Source: Anaerolineae bacterium
Lineage (GTDB): Bacteria; Chloroflexota; Anaerolineae; Aggregatilineales; Aggregatilineaceae
NCBI GenBank assembly: GCA_016930015.1
Contig: JAFGHR010000021.1
Location: forward strand, 1-64,000
DNA length: 64,000 nt
Direction: 5' to 3'
Positions within the stretch are counted from its first letter, which is position 1. Every line of letters begins with the position of its first letter. A program made the translations under genes and the position numbers. A model generated the notes under the pieces. The model saw nothing but the letters and a program-made list of their open reading frames with translations. It ran no database searches and was not told the DNA's origin. Below are positions 25,205 through 33,639 of the stretch, one piece after another.

Positions 25205-27277
25205 ATGATGAAAGACATCCTGATCAACAATCCAATCGTACGACGCCTCAAACGCAGCCAACGCGGCCAGTCGATTCTGCTGATGGCTTTCGCTTTTATT
25301 GCCTTGATTGCGTTTGTCGGCCTGGTAACAGATGTAGCCTTATTGTTTGTGCGCTATGCGGCGCTGCGCCGCGCTGTAGACGCGGCAGCTATTGCGGCAG
25401 CCGGGCAGATTCGTGAAGGCACAGACTACGGCGAAGTGACCGTTGCCGCCCAGCAGTATATTGAACTGCACGGCATCGAATCCGACAGCGTGCTGGTCGA
25501 AACGTGTGAAACCGACATCCACAAATGGCGTATCGGGGCCCCCCCGTTTGAACTGGGCAGCGGCCCGGACGGCGGCCCCCACTCTGAAGAAGATTACTCG
25601 CCGGTCAGCAAGTATATGCCCGAAACCGAGTTGTGCGACTGGGACGACCCCCGCAAACTTGTGCGTGTCAGCGCCCAAATTGAATCACCTACCACGTTCC
25701 TGTCGCTGATCGGGATCGACTCGATCACACTCGAAACGGCGTCTGTATCCGAAACCGCCGTGCTGGACGTCGCCCTGGTGATCGACATCTCCGAGTCGAT
25801 GTCACAGGAAACCGTACAGACCGACCTGACCGATGTCGGGCTGATGCCGTCTGGCTCTGGTGGTGGGGACCTGGCGATCCGCGGCGAGTGTGAAGAAGAC
25901 CCCGCCGGCAACCCCAACTATAAATGGGCCGGCTGCTGCAACGATCCGGGGACGGGCAACGTAGGTGATGGCTCCATGCAGAACAACGGTGTTGTCGTCC
26001 CCAATGGTGTAATCTGGCACGACGAAAACAGCAACGGGATGTATGACGGCGACAGCGAAAAAGGGCTGCAAAACAATCAGCGCCAAAGTACCAGTTACTC
26101 GACCACATCAGGCTTTAACTTCAGTACGCTGATTTGTATGCCGTTCAAGGATGTTAAAGACGCCGCGCGGGCCTTCATCAAACGGCTCGACTTTGTACGC
26201 GGTGACCGCGTGGTCTTTGTGACATTTGCGCGCGAAGGTGTGGCCTATACACCCACCGATTCAGAAGGCGAAGACCTGCGCCCGCTGATCCGCAGTGAGA
26301 AAATTGCCATTACCACGCTTGACACCAAGGTTGGCGTGCTCATCAATGACACAGGGGACTGGAACATCTGTGAACGGGCATCAGTGGCCCCGGCAGAGTG
26401 GACAAAATGGCTCAACCATGAACTGACCGAGCAGCCGCCGCGCCCGCTGGCATACGAAACGTTAGCTGCCTGTGGTAACACGAACGTCGGGGGCGGCATC
26501 CTGGCGGCCAACAATGCGCTGACGGCACCTGAAGATATCCGTCGTGAAGCCGTGTGGGTCATGATCGTGCTGAGCGACGGCGCGGCCAACGTCACCGATC
26601 GTGTTGGTGATCTGCCCGACGGTGACGACATCACCTACGGTTCCTGGGGATACTGCCCGTGGCAGACCTTCTGCGTGCTCGAAGAATCGCACGAATATCA
26701 CTGGGATGAGTGTGTGAAAAACAACCCCATGCCCGAAGGTGAGAATGAACCACAGCAGCCCTGGTGTAATGACAATGATCCACGCACCCGTCATTTCTGC
26801 CTGGACTGGGAAAGCGGCGAACCGGAAGCAGAGAATATCGAGTGCAGCAATGCGGGTGATTATGACGCCGACGATTACGCCCGCGACATGGCGGATTTCG
26901 CCGGGTTGATTAACGTGGCGGAAGGTAAGCCGGGTAACTTTATCGCCATGTTCTCGATCGCGTTTGGTAAAGACATCGTCGACGAGCCAACGGCGGCGCC
27001 GCTGCTGCGTTACATTGCCGACGCGGGCGACAACGGGTTCATCGATAATAACTTCCAGCAAGACCTGCGCGAAGACCGCGATCCGATCCCGGACTATGGT
27101 TACGAAGGCCCGTGGCCCGACGAATACGGCGATCCCGGCCCGTGTGAAGACACAGCCGAAGAAACATATGGTCCCAAGGAGCAATGCGGCCAGTACTACT
27201 ACGCCGCCGACTTGAGTGAACTTAAGATCGTGTTCGAAGAAATCGCCAGCCGTCTGTTCACACGACTATCACGCTAA
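25205..27277 (+). CDS. TadG-like protein with vWA domain
   Basis: A 690-residue protein. The N-terminal segment (RSQRGQSILLMAFAFIALIAFVGLVTDVALL pattern, residues about 15-50) is the TadG/TadE-like membrane helix. A linking domain follows (about 60-185), then a von Willebrand factor A domain with MIDAS DISES at 194-198. The vWA domain carries a long acidic insert (about 215-305, including DENSNGMYDGDS, which looks able to bind calcium) and ends near the C-terminus at SELKIVFEEIASRLFTRLSR. Such proteins accompany Tad pili and may mediate adhesion. It sits between two TadE-like genes. Many cysteines in the later half suggest disulfides and an extracytoplasmic location. Confidence 0.82.
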   Translation: MMKDILINNPIVRRLKRSQRGQSILLMAFAFIALIAFVGLVTDVALLFVRYAALRRAVDAAAIAAAGQIREGTDYGEVTVAAQQYIELHGIESDSVLVETCETDIHKWRIGAPPFELGSGPDGGPHSEEDYSPVSKYMPETELCDWDDPRKLVRVSAQIESPTTFLSLIGIDSITLETASVSETAVLDVALVIDISESMSQETVQTDLTDVGLMPSGSGGGDLAIRGECEEDPAGNPNYKWAGCCNDPGTGNVGDGSMQNNGVVVPNGVIWHDENSNGMYDGDSEKGLQNNQRQSTSYSTTSGFNFSTLICMPFKDVKDAARAFIKRLDFVRGDRVVFVTFAREGVAYTPTDSEGEDLRPLIRSEKIAITTLDTKVGVLINDTGDWNICERASVAPAEWTKWLNHELTEQPPRPLAYETLAACGNTNVGGGILAANNALTAPEDIRREAVWVMIVLSDGAANVTDRVGDLPDGDDITYGSWGYCPWQTFCVLEESHEYHWDECVKNNPMPEGENEPQQPWCNDNDPRTRHFCLDWESGEPEAENIECSNAGDYDADDYARDMADFAGLINVAEGKPGNFIAMFSIAFGKDIVDEPTAAPLLRYIADAGDNGFIDNNFQQDLREDRDPIPDYGYEGPWPDEYGDPGPCEDTAEETYGPKEQCGQYYYAADLSELKIVFEEIASRLFTRLSR

Positions 27278-27325
27278 AATGAGACCGCAACTTGTCCAAG
27301 CACGGGTGCGAAGAAAGGGGTCTCT

Positions 27326-29518
27326 ATGAATTTAACAAACGAACAAACCACGACCCAGAAACAGAGTCGACGAGGACAAACACTTGCCGAGTTTGCTCTG
27401 ACACTGCCGATCCTGCTGCTGTTGATGTTTGGCGTCATTGAGTTCGCCCGCATCTTCCAGGCCTGGATCACGCTGCAAAACGCGGCTCGCACGGCGGCTC
27501 GTTACGCTGTGACCGGTCGGTGGGACGAAGACGACGTCATCGCCTGGATTGAATACACCAATCCGGGCGACGGTGAGGGGCATCCCCTGACAGGTGAAGA
27601 CCTGAAAGAAGATGTCCTGGACGATCTCGTCCCATGTACCAACGATGACGACGAAGCATTTATACGTCACTGGGGCAAAGACTGCGAGCCAGGATCAGAC
27701 GACGATCAGGGTTTGCGCGCCGACATGGCACGCTTGCCATCAATTGTGGAACGAGCACGCACGGGCGCTGCCGGGTTAAGCCTCAAACCGGGTGATAATA
27801 TTGTTGGGTTGCAGCGAGAAAACGGGAGTGCGTTTAACTCCGAAACCGTTACGGATGAAGAACCCGGCTGGTTCCATGTGTGGATATGCAGTTCACGCCC
27901 ACCCGTGTACAAAACCACCCTGAGCGCCCGGTACGAACCGAGCAGCGATCGAAATTTGCGGGTCTGCGAGGACAAAGAAGAGTCTATCGCCGCGTATGAC
28001 CCGGACCCGGATGTCGAGGGGGATGAAGTAGAAGCGGTCCCCGGCCCGAATCAATACGATGCCGGTGGCCCCGGTGACGCGGTTGAGATTATCGTGTTCT
28101 TCAACCACCCGCTGATCACTCCCCTGGGCCTGGTGGATTTTGTACAGCTTCAGGCCCGGCGCGTGATGATCAACGAGTCGTTCCGTTCGACACGCGTGGT
28201 TAACCTGCCGCCTGCGCTGGCTCAGGCAACATATACACCGTCGAACACGCCACCACCATCGAACACACCGGAGCCGTCAGTAACGCCGCTGCCGTCCGCG
28301 ACGCCTTCGAAGACACCGACCGGTGCCCCCACCGAGACAACCACGCCGACCCCGGCACCCGACTGCGACAATGTCAGGTTCCTTGGGGCCGAGATGATTG
28401 GGCAATACCTGCAAATCCGTGTCATTAATGAAAACGAATATGCGCCGCTGTTCATCGACAAAGTATTCGTCAATTGGGAGAAGAACATGGTTGTCTATCC
28501 CAATATGTTCGCCGAGTCGATGAACTTAATCGGTTCTACCGGACCACGCAGCGCATTCTGGGAAGGGCCGGATTATTCTGAGGACACACTCGCGGGCAAC
28601 ACGCCATCCGGTGAAGGTGTCTGGAGTAACGGCAATTCCCCCTACCTGACACGGCGTTTCGACAACGATGCGACCACCGTCTGGCAAATCAAGTTTAGTA
28701 ACGGCCCGGCAAACCTTGCGTCGTATTTCTCGCTTGGCCACTTCGTGGGTACGACCCTGTGGCTCGGCACGTCGTGGGGTGCCCTCGAACCCGACCCTGA
28801 CACCGATTGTATGGTTGAGCTAACCGGCTACACCATACCGGAACCCGAACCGCCCAGCGATACACCTGAACTGCACTGCGAAGACTTCGTGATCAGTTGG
28901 GGCGGCTTCGACACCAATGGTGTGGTGCGCTACACCATCCGCAATACCGGTTATGCGGTCGGTTACCTGCAAGGCGTTAACATCACCTGGAACGCGCGTG
29001 TGCTTGACCCGCCGCTGGACCCGATCAGCCTCGACTTTGTATCAGCAGGAGGGACAAACGCCTTTGACACGGCGGCTATCATCGTATGGGACCCGTATCC
29101 CGACATCACCACTTCCCCGGCAGACTCATCGGCGCTGGGCGGTTGGCTGGTGGATGCCGTGATCGAGCCGAACCGAATGATCAATATCTGGTTTGACTTC
29201 GACGGCACCACCAATCGTCTGGACCAAATCGGCTACCACCCGTCGGACTTCAACGGCACCCTGTTCGACCTGAGTGCACCTGACTGCTACGGTGGTGCTG
29301 GCACAGTCGATACGCCGATACCAACGCTCACGCCGAGCAGCACACCTACGCGTACGCATACCAACACGCCGACCAATACTGTTCCGCCAGCCAATACATC
29401 GACGTTCACGGCGACCGTAGAAAAGGTGGATACCAACACACCAACAGTTACGCGTACTCACACTAACACGCCGGAACTGGTTCCGACTGCCACCTTTACA
29501 CAGATTGGTGGTGAATGA
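27326..29518 (+). CDS. Large TadE-like surface protein with two repeated domains and Thr/Pro-rich linkers
   Basis: A 730-residue protein starting with a TadE-type segment (RGQTLAEFALTLPILLLLMF at about 16-35). A domain of about 250 residues follows, then a Thr/Pro/Ser linker (about 300-345), and two related beta-rich domains. The first begins DCDNVRFLGAEM and the second HCEDFVISWGGF; both contain an IRV/IRN strand and a V-x-W strand. A second Thr/Pro-rich tail (about 660-730) ends the protein. The linkers look suited to glycosylation or to spanning the cell wall. AAAGGGG lies five bases before the ATG. A terminator follows at 29550. Confidence 0.78.
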   Translation: MNLTNEQTTTQKQSRRGQTLAEFALTLPILLLLMFGVIEFARIFQAWITLQNAARTAARYAVTGRWDEDDVIAWIEYTNPGDGEGHPLTGEDLKEDVLDDLVPCTNDDDEAFIRHWGKDCEPGSDDDQGLRADMARLPSIVERARTGAAGLSLKPGDNIVGLQRENGSAFNSETVTDEEPGWFHVWICSSRPPVYKTTLSARYEPSSDRNLRVCEDKEESIAAYDPDPDVEGDEVEAVPGPNQYDAGGPGDAVEIIVFFNHPLITPLGLVDFVQLQARRVMINESFRSTRVVNLPPALAQATYTPSNTPPPSNTPEPSVTPLPSATPSKTPTGAPTETTTPTPAPDCDNVRFLGAEMIGQYLQIRVINENEYAPLFIDKVFVNWEKNMVVYPNMFAESMNLIGSTGPRSAFWEGPDYSEDTLAGNTPSGEGVWSNGNSPYLTRRFDNDATTVWQIKFSNGPANLASYFSLGHFVGTTLWLGTSWGALEPDPDTDCMVELTGYTIPEPEPPSDTPELHCEDFVISWGGFDTNGVVRYTIRNTGYAVGYLQGVNITWNARVLDPPLDPISLDFVSAGGTNAFDTAAIIVWDPYPDITTSPADSSALGGWLVDAVIEPNRMINIWFDFDGTTNRLDQIGYHPSDFNGTLFDLSAPDCYGGAGTVDTPIPTLTPSSTPTRTHTNTPTNTVPPANTSTFTATVEKVDTNTPTVTRTHTNTPELVPTATFTQIGGE

Positions 29519-29549
29519 TACCCCCCGTTTAGTTAGCTTCAAATCGAAC

Positions 29550-29580
29550 AAAGGCCCTGGCAAATCCGCCGGGGCCTTTT
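29550..29580 (+). terminator. Rho-independent terminator ending the TadE/vWA locus
   Basis: AAAGGCCC (29550-29557) pairs with the GGGGCCTTT arm (29571-29579), with inner GG/CC pairs, and the right arm runs into T residues. It lies 32 bp after the stop and before the convergent gene ending at 29614. Confidence 0.8.
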
Positions 29581-29613
29581 GATGTCAACTACATGAAGTA
29601 CTCACCAGCGGTT

Positions 29614-30405
29614 CTATTTGTCGGCCTGATGTTCTTCATCAGCCTGCACCAGCGCCAAACGCTGCTCGGCAATATCCAACCTGGCTTCGATCGCATCGAC
29701 GGCTTCGCGCATGGACGCTTCCAGGTACGGAAACGCCAGCCATACATTCATGATACCAAACAGGCTCCCGGTTATTACGCGGTAGATAGGCAGTGTTTCA
29801 CGCACAGGCCAATACTCGAACGGCGGGTAACTGATAATCTGGCTGAAACCATCGATGCCCATCGGCACCAGGCCCAGCAGCAGGTACAGCCAGATCGAAG
29901 CTGGGCGCAGCCGCCGCCGCACCCGTGAAAATGCCAGCGCCGCCAGCACCATCGCCCCATAGATCGCGACATCCCGCTCACACAGGGCGGTTTTGTAACC
30001 CATTTCCTCATTGCCCCGGAACGAACGCGAACGAAGCTGTAATTCCGCCGACCATTGGTACAGGTCAATTCCAGCAAAATGCGGATCGCGCGCTGCATAA
30101 ACTTCGAACGAGGTCAGGTCCGACCCGGCCACATCGCGCGGGTACACCAATTGATCGCCGAACAAAAACCACGACCGAAACGCGAACTGGTGACACATCG
30201 GGCTGTACATGGTGTACAGCACGCGGGCCCCGTCGTCGAACCCGACTTTCATTAACACGGGCGCGAGCAGCGACAGGCCAACATACAGCCCCAAAATCAC
30301 AACGGCAATCAACAGCCAGTGGCGCGACATCCAGAGGTAGATGCGGTTGGCCCGCACAGCGCGCCGCAGCCGGATTTCATCAACAGGCAGACGGGTGTTT
30401 TGCAT
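29614..30405 (-). CDS. DUF2085 family membrane protein
   Basis: A 263-residue protein with about five membrane helices. The DUF2085 hallmarks are CHQ in MYSPMCHQFAFRSWFLFG and a second cysteine in ALCERDVAIYGAMVLA; the two Cys and the His may form a metal or redox site. A short helix-rich C-terminal tail is cytoplasmic. The function of the family is unknown. It lies 50 bp downstream of the CcdA-TlpA fusion and may share its transcript, which would fit a redox role, but this is inference. Confidence 0.8.
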   Translation of the reverse strand: MQNTRLPVDEIRLRRAVRANRIYLWMSRHWLLIAVVILGLYVGLSLLAPVLMKVGFDDGARVLYTMYSPMCHQFAFRSWFLFGDQLVYPRDVAGSDLTSFEVYAARDPHFAGIDLYQWSAELQLRSRSFRGNEEMGYKTALCERDVAIYGAMVLAALAFSRVRRRLRPASIWLYLLLGLVPMGIDGFSQIISYPPFEYWPVRETLPIYRVITGSLFGIMNVWLAFPYLEASMREAVDAIEARLDIAEQRLALVQADEEHQADK

Positions 30406-30455
30406 GCACTTTGCTCTCTTAAGGTACGCGATCCCGGTAGTCGTAACTGTGCCGC

Positions 30456-32201
30456 TTAGCGGTCCAGCACGGTTTCAAGCGCTGCCAGCAGCCGCGAGGC
30501 GTCTACAATACCGGGAAAATAGTCTACGATCACACCATCCGGATCGATCAGGAAACTGGTCGGGTATCCCTGTATGCGGCGGCCATAAATGCCGTCGTTG
30601 ATGCGGCCATCCTCGTCTAACACCACCGGAAACGTCAGGCCGAATTCCTCAACAAAGGCGGCTACCTGGCTCGCGGATTCCTGGTTATCAACCGCCAGGA
30701 CGATGAATCCATCCGATCCGCGCGTATCAACCAGGGTTTGGAAATCGGGCATTTCGTCACGGCACGGACCGCACCACGTCGCCCAGAAGTTGACCAGCAC
30801 CGTCTGCCCACGAAAATCCGACAGCGACACGGTCTGGCCGTCAAGCGTCCGGGCGGTAAAATCCGGCGCGCGCTGGCCCACGTCGAGTCCTTCAGGGATA
30901 TCAGCCGCGCCTGCCGATTCACCAGCAGCATCCAGCGGCAGCGCTTCGACCGCCGCCCCGCTGCCAGATAGGCCGCCGTCGAGCGCGGGCACATCCAGCG
31001 GAGCGCTCGCATCACCAGCCGCGAGATCAGGCGCCGATACACTGTTTTCTGCCGGAGCGACTGCCGTGTTTAGCCCCTTGTCGTAGCTGATATAAAAATC
31101 TTCTTTCAGCCCGTCCTTGATGCACGCGGGCACATTCCGCCAGCGAACGCGGCCCTCGGTCGCGCCGACCACGCAGTTTTCGAGGTTGAGCGACACATCC
31201 CCAAATGTGCCTTCATTCCCGCCAATTTGAGACAGGCGTTCGAGCTGGCCGGTAAACACCAGCACGCCGACCAGGATCAAAAACGCGCCGCTGAACACTT
31301 CGATGCTCCGCATCCGTTTCTGGAGCCGCCGCAGCACGCCCTGCGCCTGATCGAGCGCCAGCGCCGTCAGCAAAAACGGGATTCCCAGGCCCAGCGAGTA
31401 GGCTGTAAGCAGCGTGCCCGCTTCCGATATCGAGCCGCCGGATGATGCCAGGGTCAGCACCGCGCCATAGATCGGGCCGATGCAGGGCGTCCAACCTGCC
31501 GAGAAGACGACGCCCATAAACAACGAGCCAAGATAACCGTAACGGTCTTGCTGCGGACCGGTCTGGCGGCGTGTATCCACGTACAGCGCCACCTGCACAT
31601 GCTGGATCACGCGTGCCCAAAACTCGCCCGCCGAGTCGGCTTTGAACGCGTTCCCAAACAACTGCACGAACAGCAGCACGGCCACCAGCGTCAAAAACCA
31701 GGATTCAACAAACAGCCAGTAAGTCACGCCGATCAGGGCCAGCGTGATCCCGGCTGATATCACATTCCCGTATGGATTCTGGTCGAGCCGGGGCGCTTGT
31801 TTTTGCAGCCATGTAAATATGCGGTTCATCACACCCAGGATGTGCAGGCCAAACAGGATCACGGCCACCCCACCAACACGCGCGATACCGTCGCGCACGT
31901 CGGCTTCGGTCACGCCCAGCGCCGTCAGTGACGACACAGCGGCAGTGGTCAGCAGGCCGAACAGCACAAAAAACAGCGTGAATCCGAGCACAAAAAACAG
32001 GCCGTGCGTCAGCGTGCCAAACCGCTGCCGGAACCCTCCGCGGAATCCTTCGGACGTATGCGGGGCTTGCTGAGATGCCTGCCGCGTCATCCGACCACCC
32101 ATATACCCGACATAGGCCGGTACGAGCGGCAGCACACACGGCGAAATAAACGATATCAAACCGGCAACAAATGCCAGGCCGATGGTCACGTCCGTACTCA
32201 T
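30456..32201 (-). CDS. CcdA-type thiol transporter fused to a TlpA/ResA-type thioredoxin
   Basis: A 581-residue fusion. The N-terminal half (1-330) is a CcdA/DsbD-beta membrane domain with the redox cysteines in [11 protein letters not shown] (Cys22) and [12 protein letters not shown] linker region (about 330-430) carries two further cysteines (LENCVVG and VPACIKDG) and Ala/Ser-rich segments. The C-terminal domain (about 440-581) is a TlpA-like thioredoxin with FWATWCGPC and a cis-Pro in GYPTSFLID. It should move electrons from cytoplasmic thioredoxin across the membrane to an extracytoplasmic reductase, for example for cytochrome c maturation. GGAGG lies eight bases before the ATG. Confidence 0.92.
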   Translation of the reverse strand: MSTDVTIGLAFVAGLISFISPCVLPLVPAYVGYMGGRMTRQASQQAPHTSEGFRGGFRQRFGTLTHGLFFVLGFTLFFVLFGLLTTAAVSSLTALGVTEADVRDGIARVGGVAVILFGLHILGVMNRIFTWLQKQAPRLDQNPYGNVISAGITLALIGVTYWLFVESWFLTLVAVLLFVQLFGNAFKADSAGEFWARVIQHVQVALYVDTRRQTGPQQDRYGYLGSLFMGVVFSAGWTPCIGPIYGAVLTLASSGGSISEAGTLLTAYSLGLGIPFLLTALALDQAQGVLRRLQKRMRSIEVFSGAFLILVGVLVFTGQLERLSQIGGNEGTFGDVSLNLENCVVGATEGRVRWRNVPACIKDGLKEDFYISYDKGLNTAVAPAENSVSAPDLAAGDASAPLDVPALDGGLSGSGAAVEALPLDAAGESAGAADIPEGLDVGQRAPDFTARTLDGQTVSLSDFRGQTVLVNFWATWCGPCRDEMPDFQTLVDTRGSDGFIVLAVDNQESASQVAAFVEEFGLTFPVVLDEDGRINDGIYGRRIQGYPTSFLIDPDGVIVDYFPGIVDASRLLAALETVLDR

Positions 32202-32364
32202 TACCTGGACCTCCGATCATGCAGTACCATTACACCTGATGCTGGATCACCTTGCCGCGTTGCATGTTGACGCCATGATCCACCAGGGAGGCCACAATTT
32301 ATCTTACGGCCATCTACCTTATTGGATGATCATAACCTGACCAGATATTCGCTGCCAGTGTTTT

Positions 32365-33039
32365 TTAGCGGATTGGCGTGTGCTGCCGCAGGACAAACCC
32401 CCGGATCACAATGCCGAGTCCGATGGTAACGAGCACGACTCCCACCAGGGTTTCTTCGAACGTGGCGATATCCTGCGCGCTTAACAACAAACTCAGGCCG
32501 ACACCGGCCAGCATCGCACTGCCGAGCACAGCATCCGGGCGCCGCCGCACCAGCGCCGCCAGCATCCACAGCACGGCCACGGCGACGACAAACACGGGCC
32601 ACCAGTCCTCGATCTGATCCGGCACATCGTTCAGCCGGTCCTGTTTAAGCAGCGTGCCAACAATTCCGGCGGCGACCAGGATCACCGCCAGCAGGCCCAA
32701 AGCGGGTTGAACATCCACCGCCAGCAGGCGTGGACGGCGGGGCAGCCGGGGAACTTGCAGCCGGGGGCGCGGAATAGAGACGCGGGGAAAACGGACCCGG
32801 CGGCGTGTGTCAGGCGGGGAATCATCGTACTCACGCGGGGCCGACACCGGCACAAAGGGCACCAGGTCCTGCTCACCGATTTCACCGGCATAGGAGTCGG
32901 CGAAGGCCGCATCGGAATCCGAAACCAGGTCCGAATCCAGATTCGGAACACCCTCATAAAACAGGTTATCGTCCAGTGGGGTTTGCGTATCACGCTCGCG
33001 CCGCCGGGTACGGCGGCGAAGGGGGCGCAGGCGTCGCAT
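32365..33039 (-). CDS. Small polytopic membrane protein with basic, disordered N-terminus
   Basis: A 224-residue protein. The first 115 residues are soluble: a strongly basic start (RRLRPLRRRTRRRER), an acidic stretch, and a second basic Pro/Arg segment (RVRFPRVSIPRPRLQVPRLPRRPRLL). Four hydrophobic helices fill about 118-220. The helix pattern resembles LiaF/LiaI-type or DUF5668-like membrane domains, but no residue signature supports a firm assignment. Function unknown. Transcribed leftward, after the terminator that ends the cupin gene. Confidence 0.65.
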   Translation of the reverse strand: MRRLRPLRRRTRRRERDTQTPLDDNLFYEGVPNLDSDLVSDSDAAFADSYAGEIGEQDLVPFVPVSAPREYDDSPPDTRRRVRFPRVSIPRPRLQVPRLPRRPRLLAVDVQPALGLLAVILVAAGIVGTLLKQDRLNDVPDQIEDWWPVFVVAVAVLWMLAALVRRRPDAVLGSAMLAGVGLSLLLSAQDIATFEETLVGVVLVTIGLGIVIRGFVLRQHTPIR

Positions 33040-33078
33040 GGCTCCTTACCTCCATCTCAGCCCACAGGGGCTCCAAAC

Positions 33079-33111
33079 AAAAACAGGGTGAACCGGACAG
33101 GTATCACCCTG
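33079..33111 (-). terminator. Rho-independent terminator after the cupin gene
   Basis: Read on the minus strand, CAGGGTGA (33111-33104) pairs with TCACCCTG (33091-33084) across a 12-nt loop and is followed by TTTTTG. It lies 35 bp after the cupin stop. Confidence 0.85.
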
Positions 33112-33145
33112 GCAACTGTACATTAATGCGTGCAACTTGGGAAAT

Positions 33146-33484
33146 CTACAGGTAACTGCCCTCGACACACTGTGCACCCGTGCTGCCTACGATTATGCTG
33201 TACCGTATCCCACGCGGGAGGTCCAGCCGGTCGCCAGAACGTAAAACGACACGTTTTTTGGTTTTGGGAAATGTCACTTCGAGGGAGCCCTGCACGCAAT
33301 AAAGTGTTTTGTCATAGCCGTGACTGCGAACGGGATAGCGGTAGTTGGCGGTATTGGACCAGACATAGGGGCGCAAACTTTCAACGCGCATCTGGCGAGT
33401 GATATTGTCAAGCGTGGGATGTTGGCCGCCATGCCAACGAGTCACAGATACCTGGTTGAATGTTACGACTGCCATACGCTGCAC
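33146..33484 (-). CDS. Small single-domain cupin protein
   Basis: A 112-residue protein with a cupin-like barrel: YPVRSHGYDKTLYCVQGSLEV resembles cupin motif 1 (G-x5-HxHx-E-x6-G) with some ligand positions replaced, and the LRSGDRLDLPRGIRYSI segment is motif 2. The metal site therefore looks incomplete. A GTG at 33484 is the better start because AAAGG sits six bases before it; an ATG at 33475 has no such site. Probable small-molecule binding or enzyme role, not resolved. A pair of repeats at 33500-33529 lies just upstream. Confidence 0.72.
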   Translation of the reverse strand: MQRMAVVTFNQVSVTRWHGGQHPTLDNITRQMRVESLRPYVWSNTANYRYPVRSHGYDKTLYCVQGSLEVTFPKTKKRVVLRSGDRLDLPRGIRYSIIVGSTGAQCVEGSYL

Positions 33485-33499
33485 TTATAGCCTTTGATA

Positions 33500-33529
33500 G
33501 GTTAACTCAGATTTGCTGTGGTTAACTCA
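33500..33529. repeat. Two GGTTAACTCA direct repeats, 20 bp apart, upstream of the cupin gene
   Basis: GGTTAACTCA occurs at 33500-33509 and again at 33520-33529, a spacing of two helical turns. Each copy contains the palindrome GTTAAC. The inverted repeat CATAT-ACGC-ATATG follows at 33530-33543. The spacing suggests a binding site for a regulator of the cupin gene. Confidence 0.6.
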
Positions 33530-33639
33530 CATATACGCATATGCAGGAAATAACCCAGCCGGATTGTCCGCCATGATACTACATATTGTGGCATAGATAC
33601 AAGCGTTTTGTGAAAAAAAGCATCTTTTCCAACCATTTA

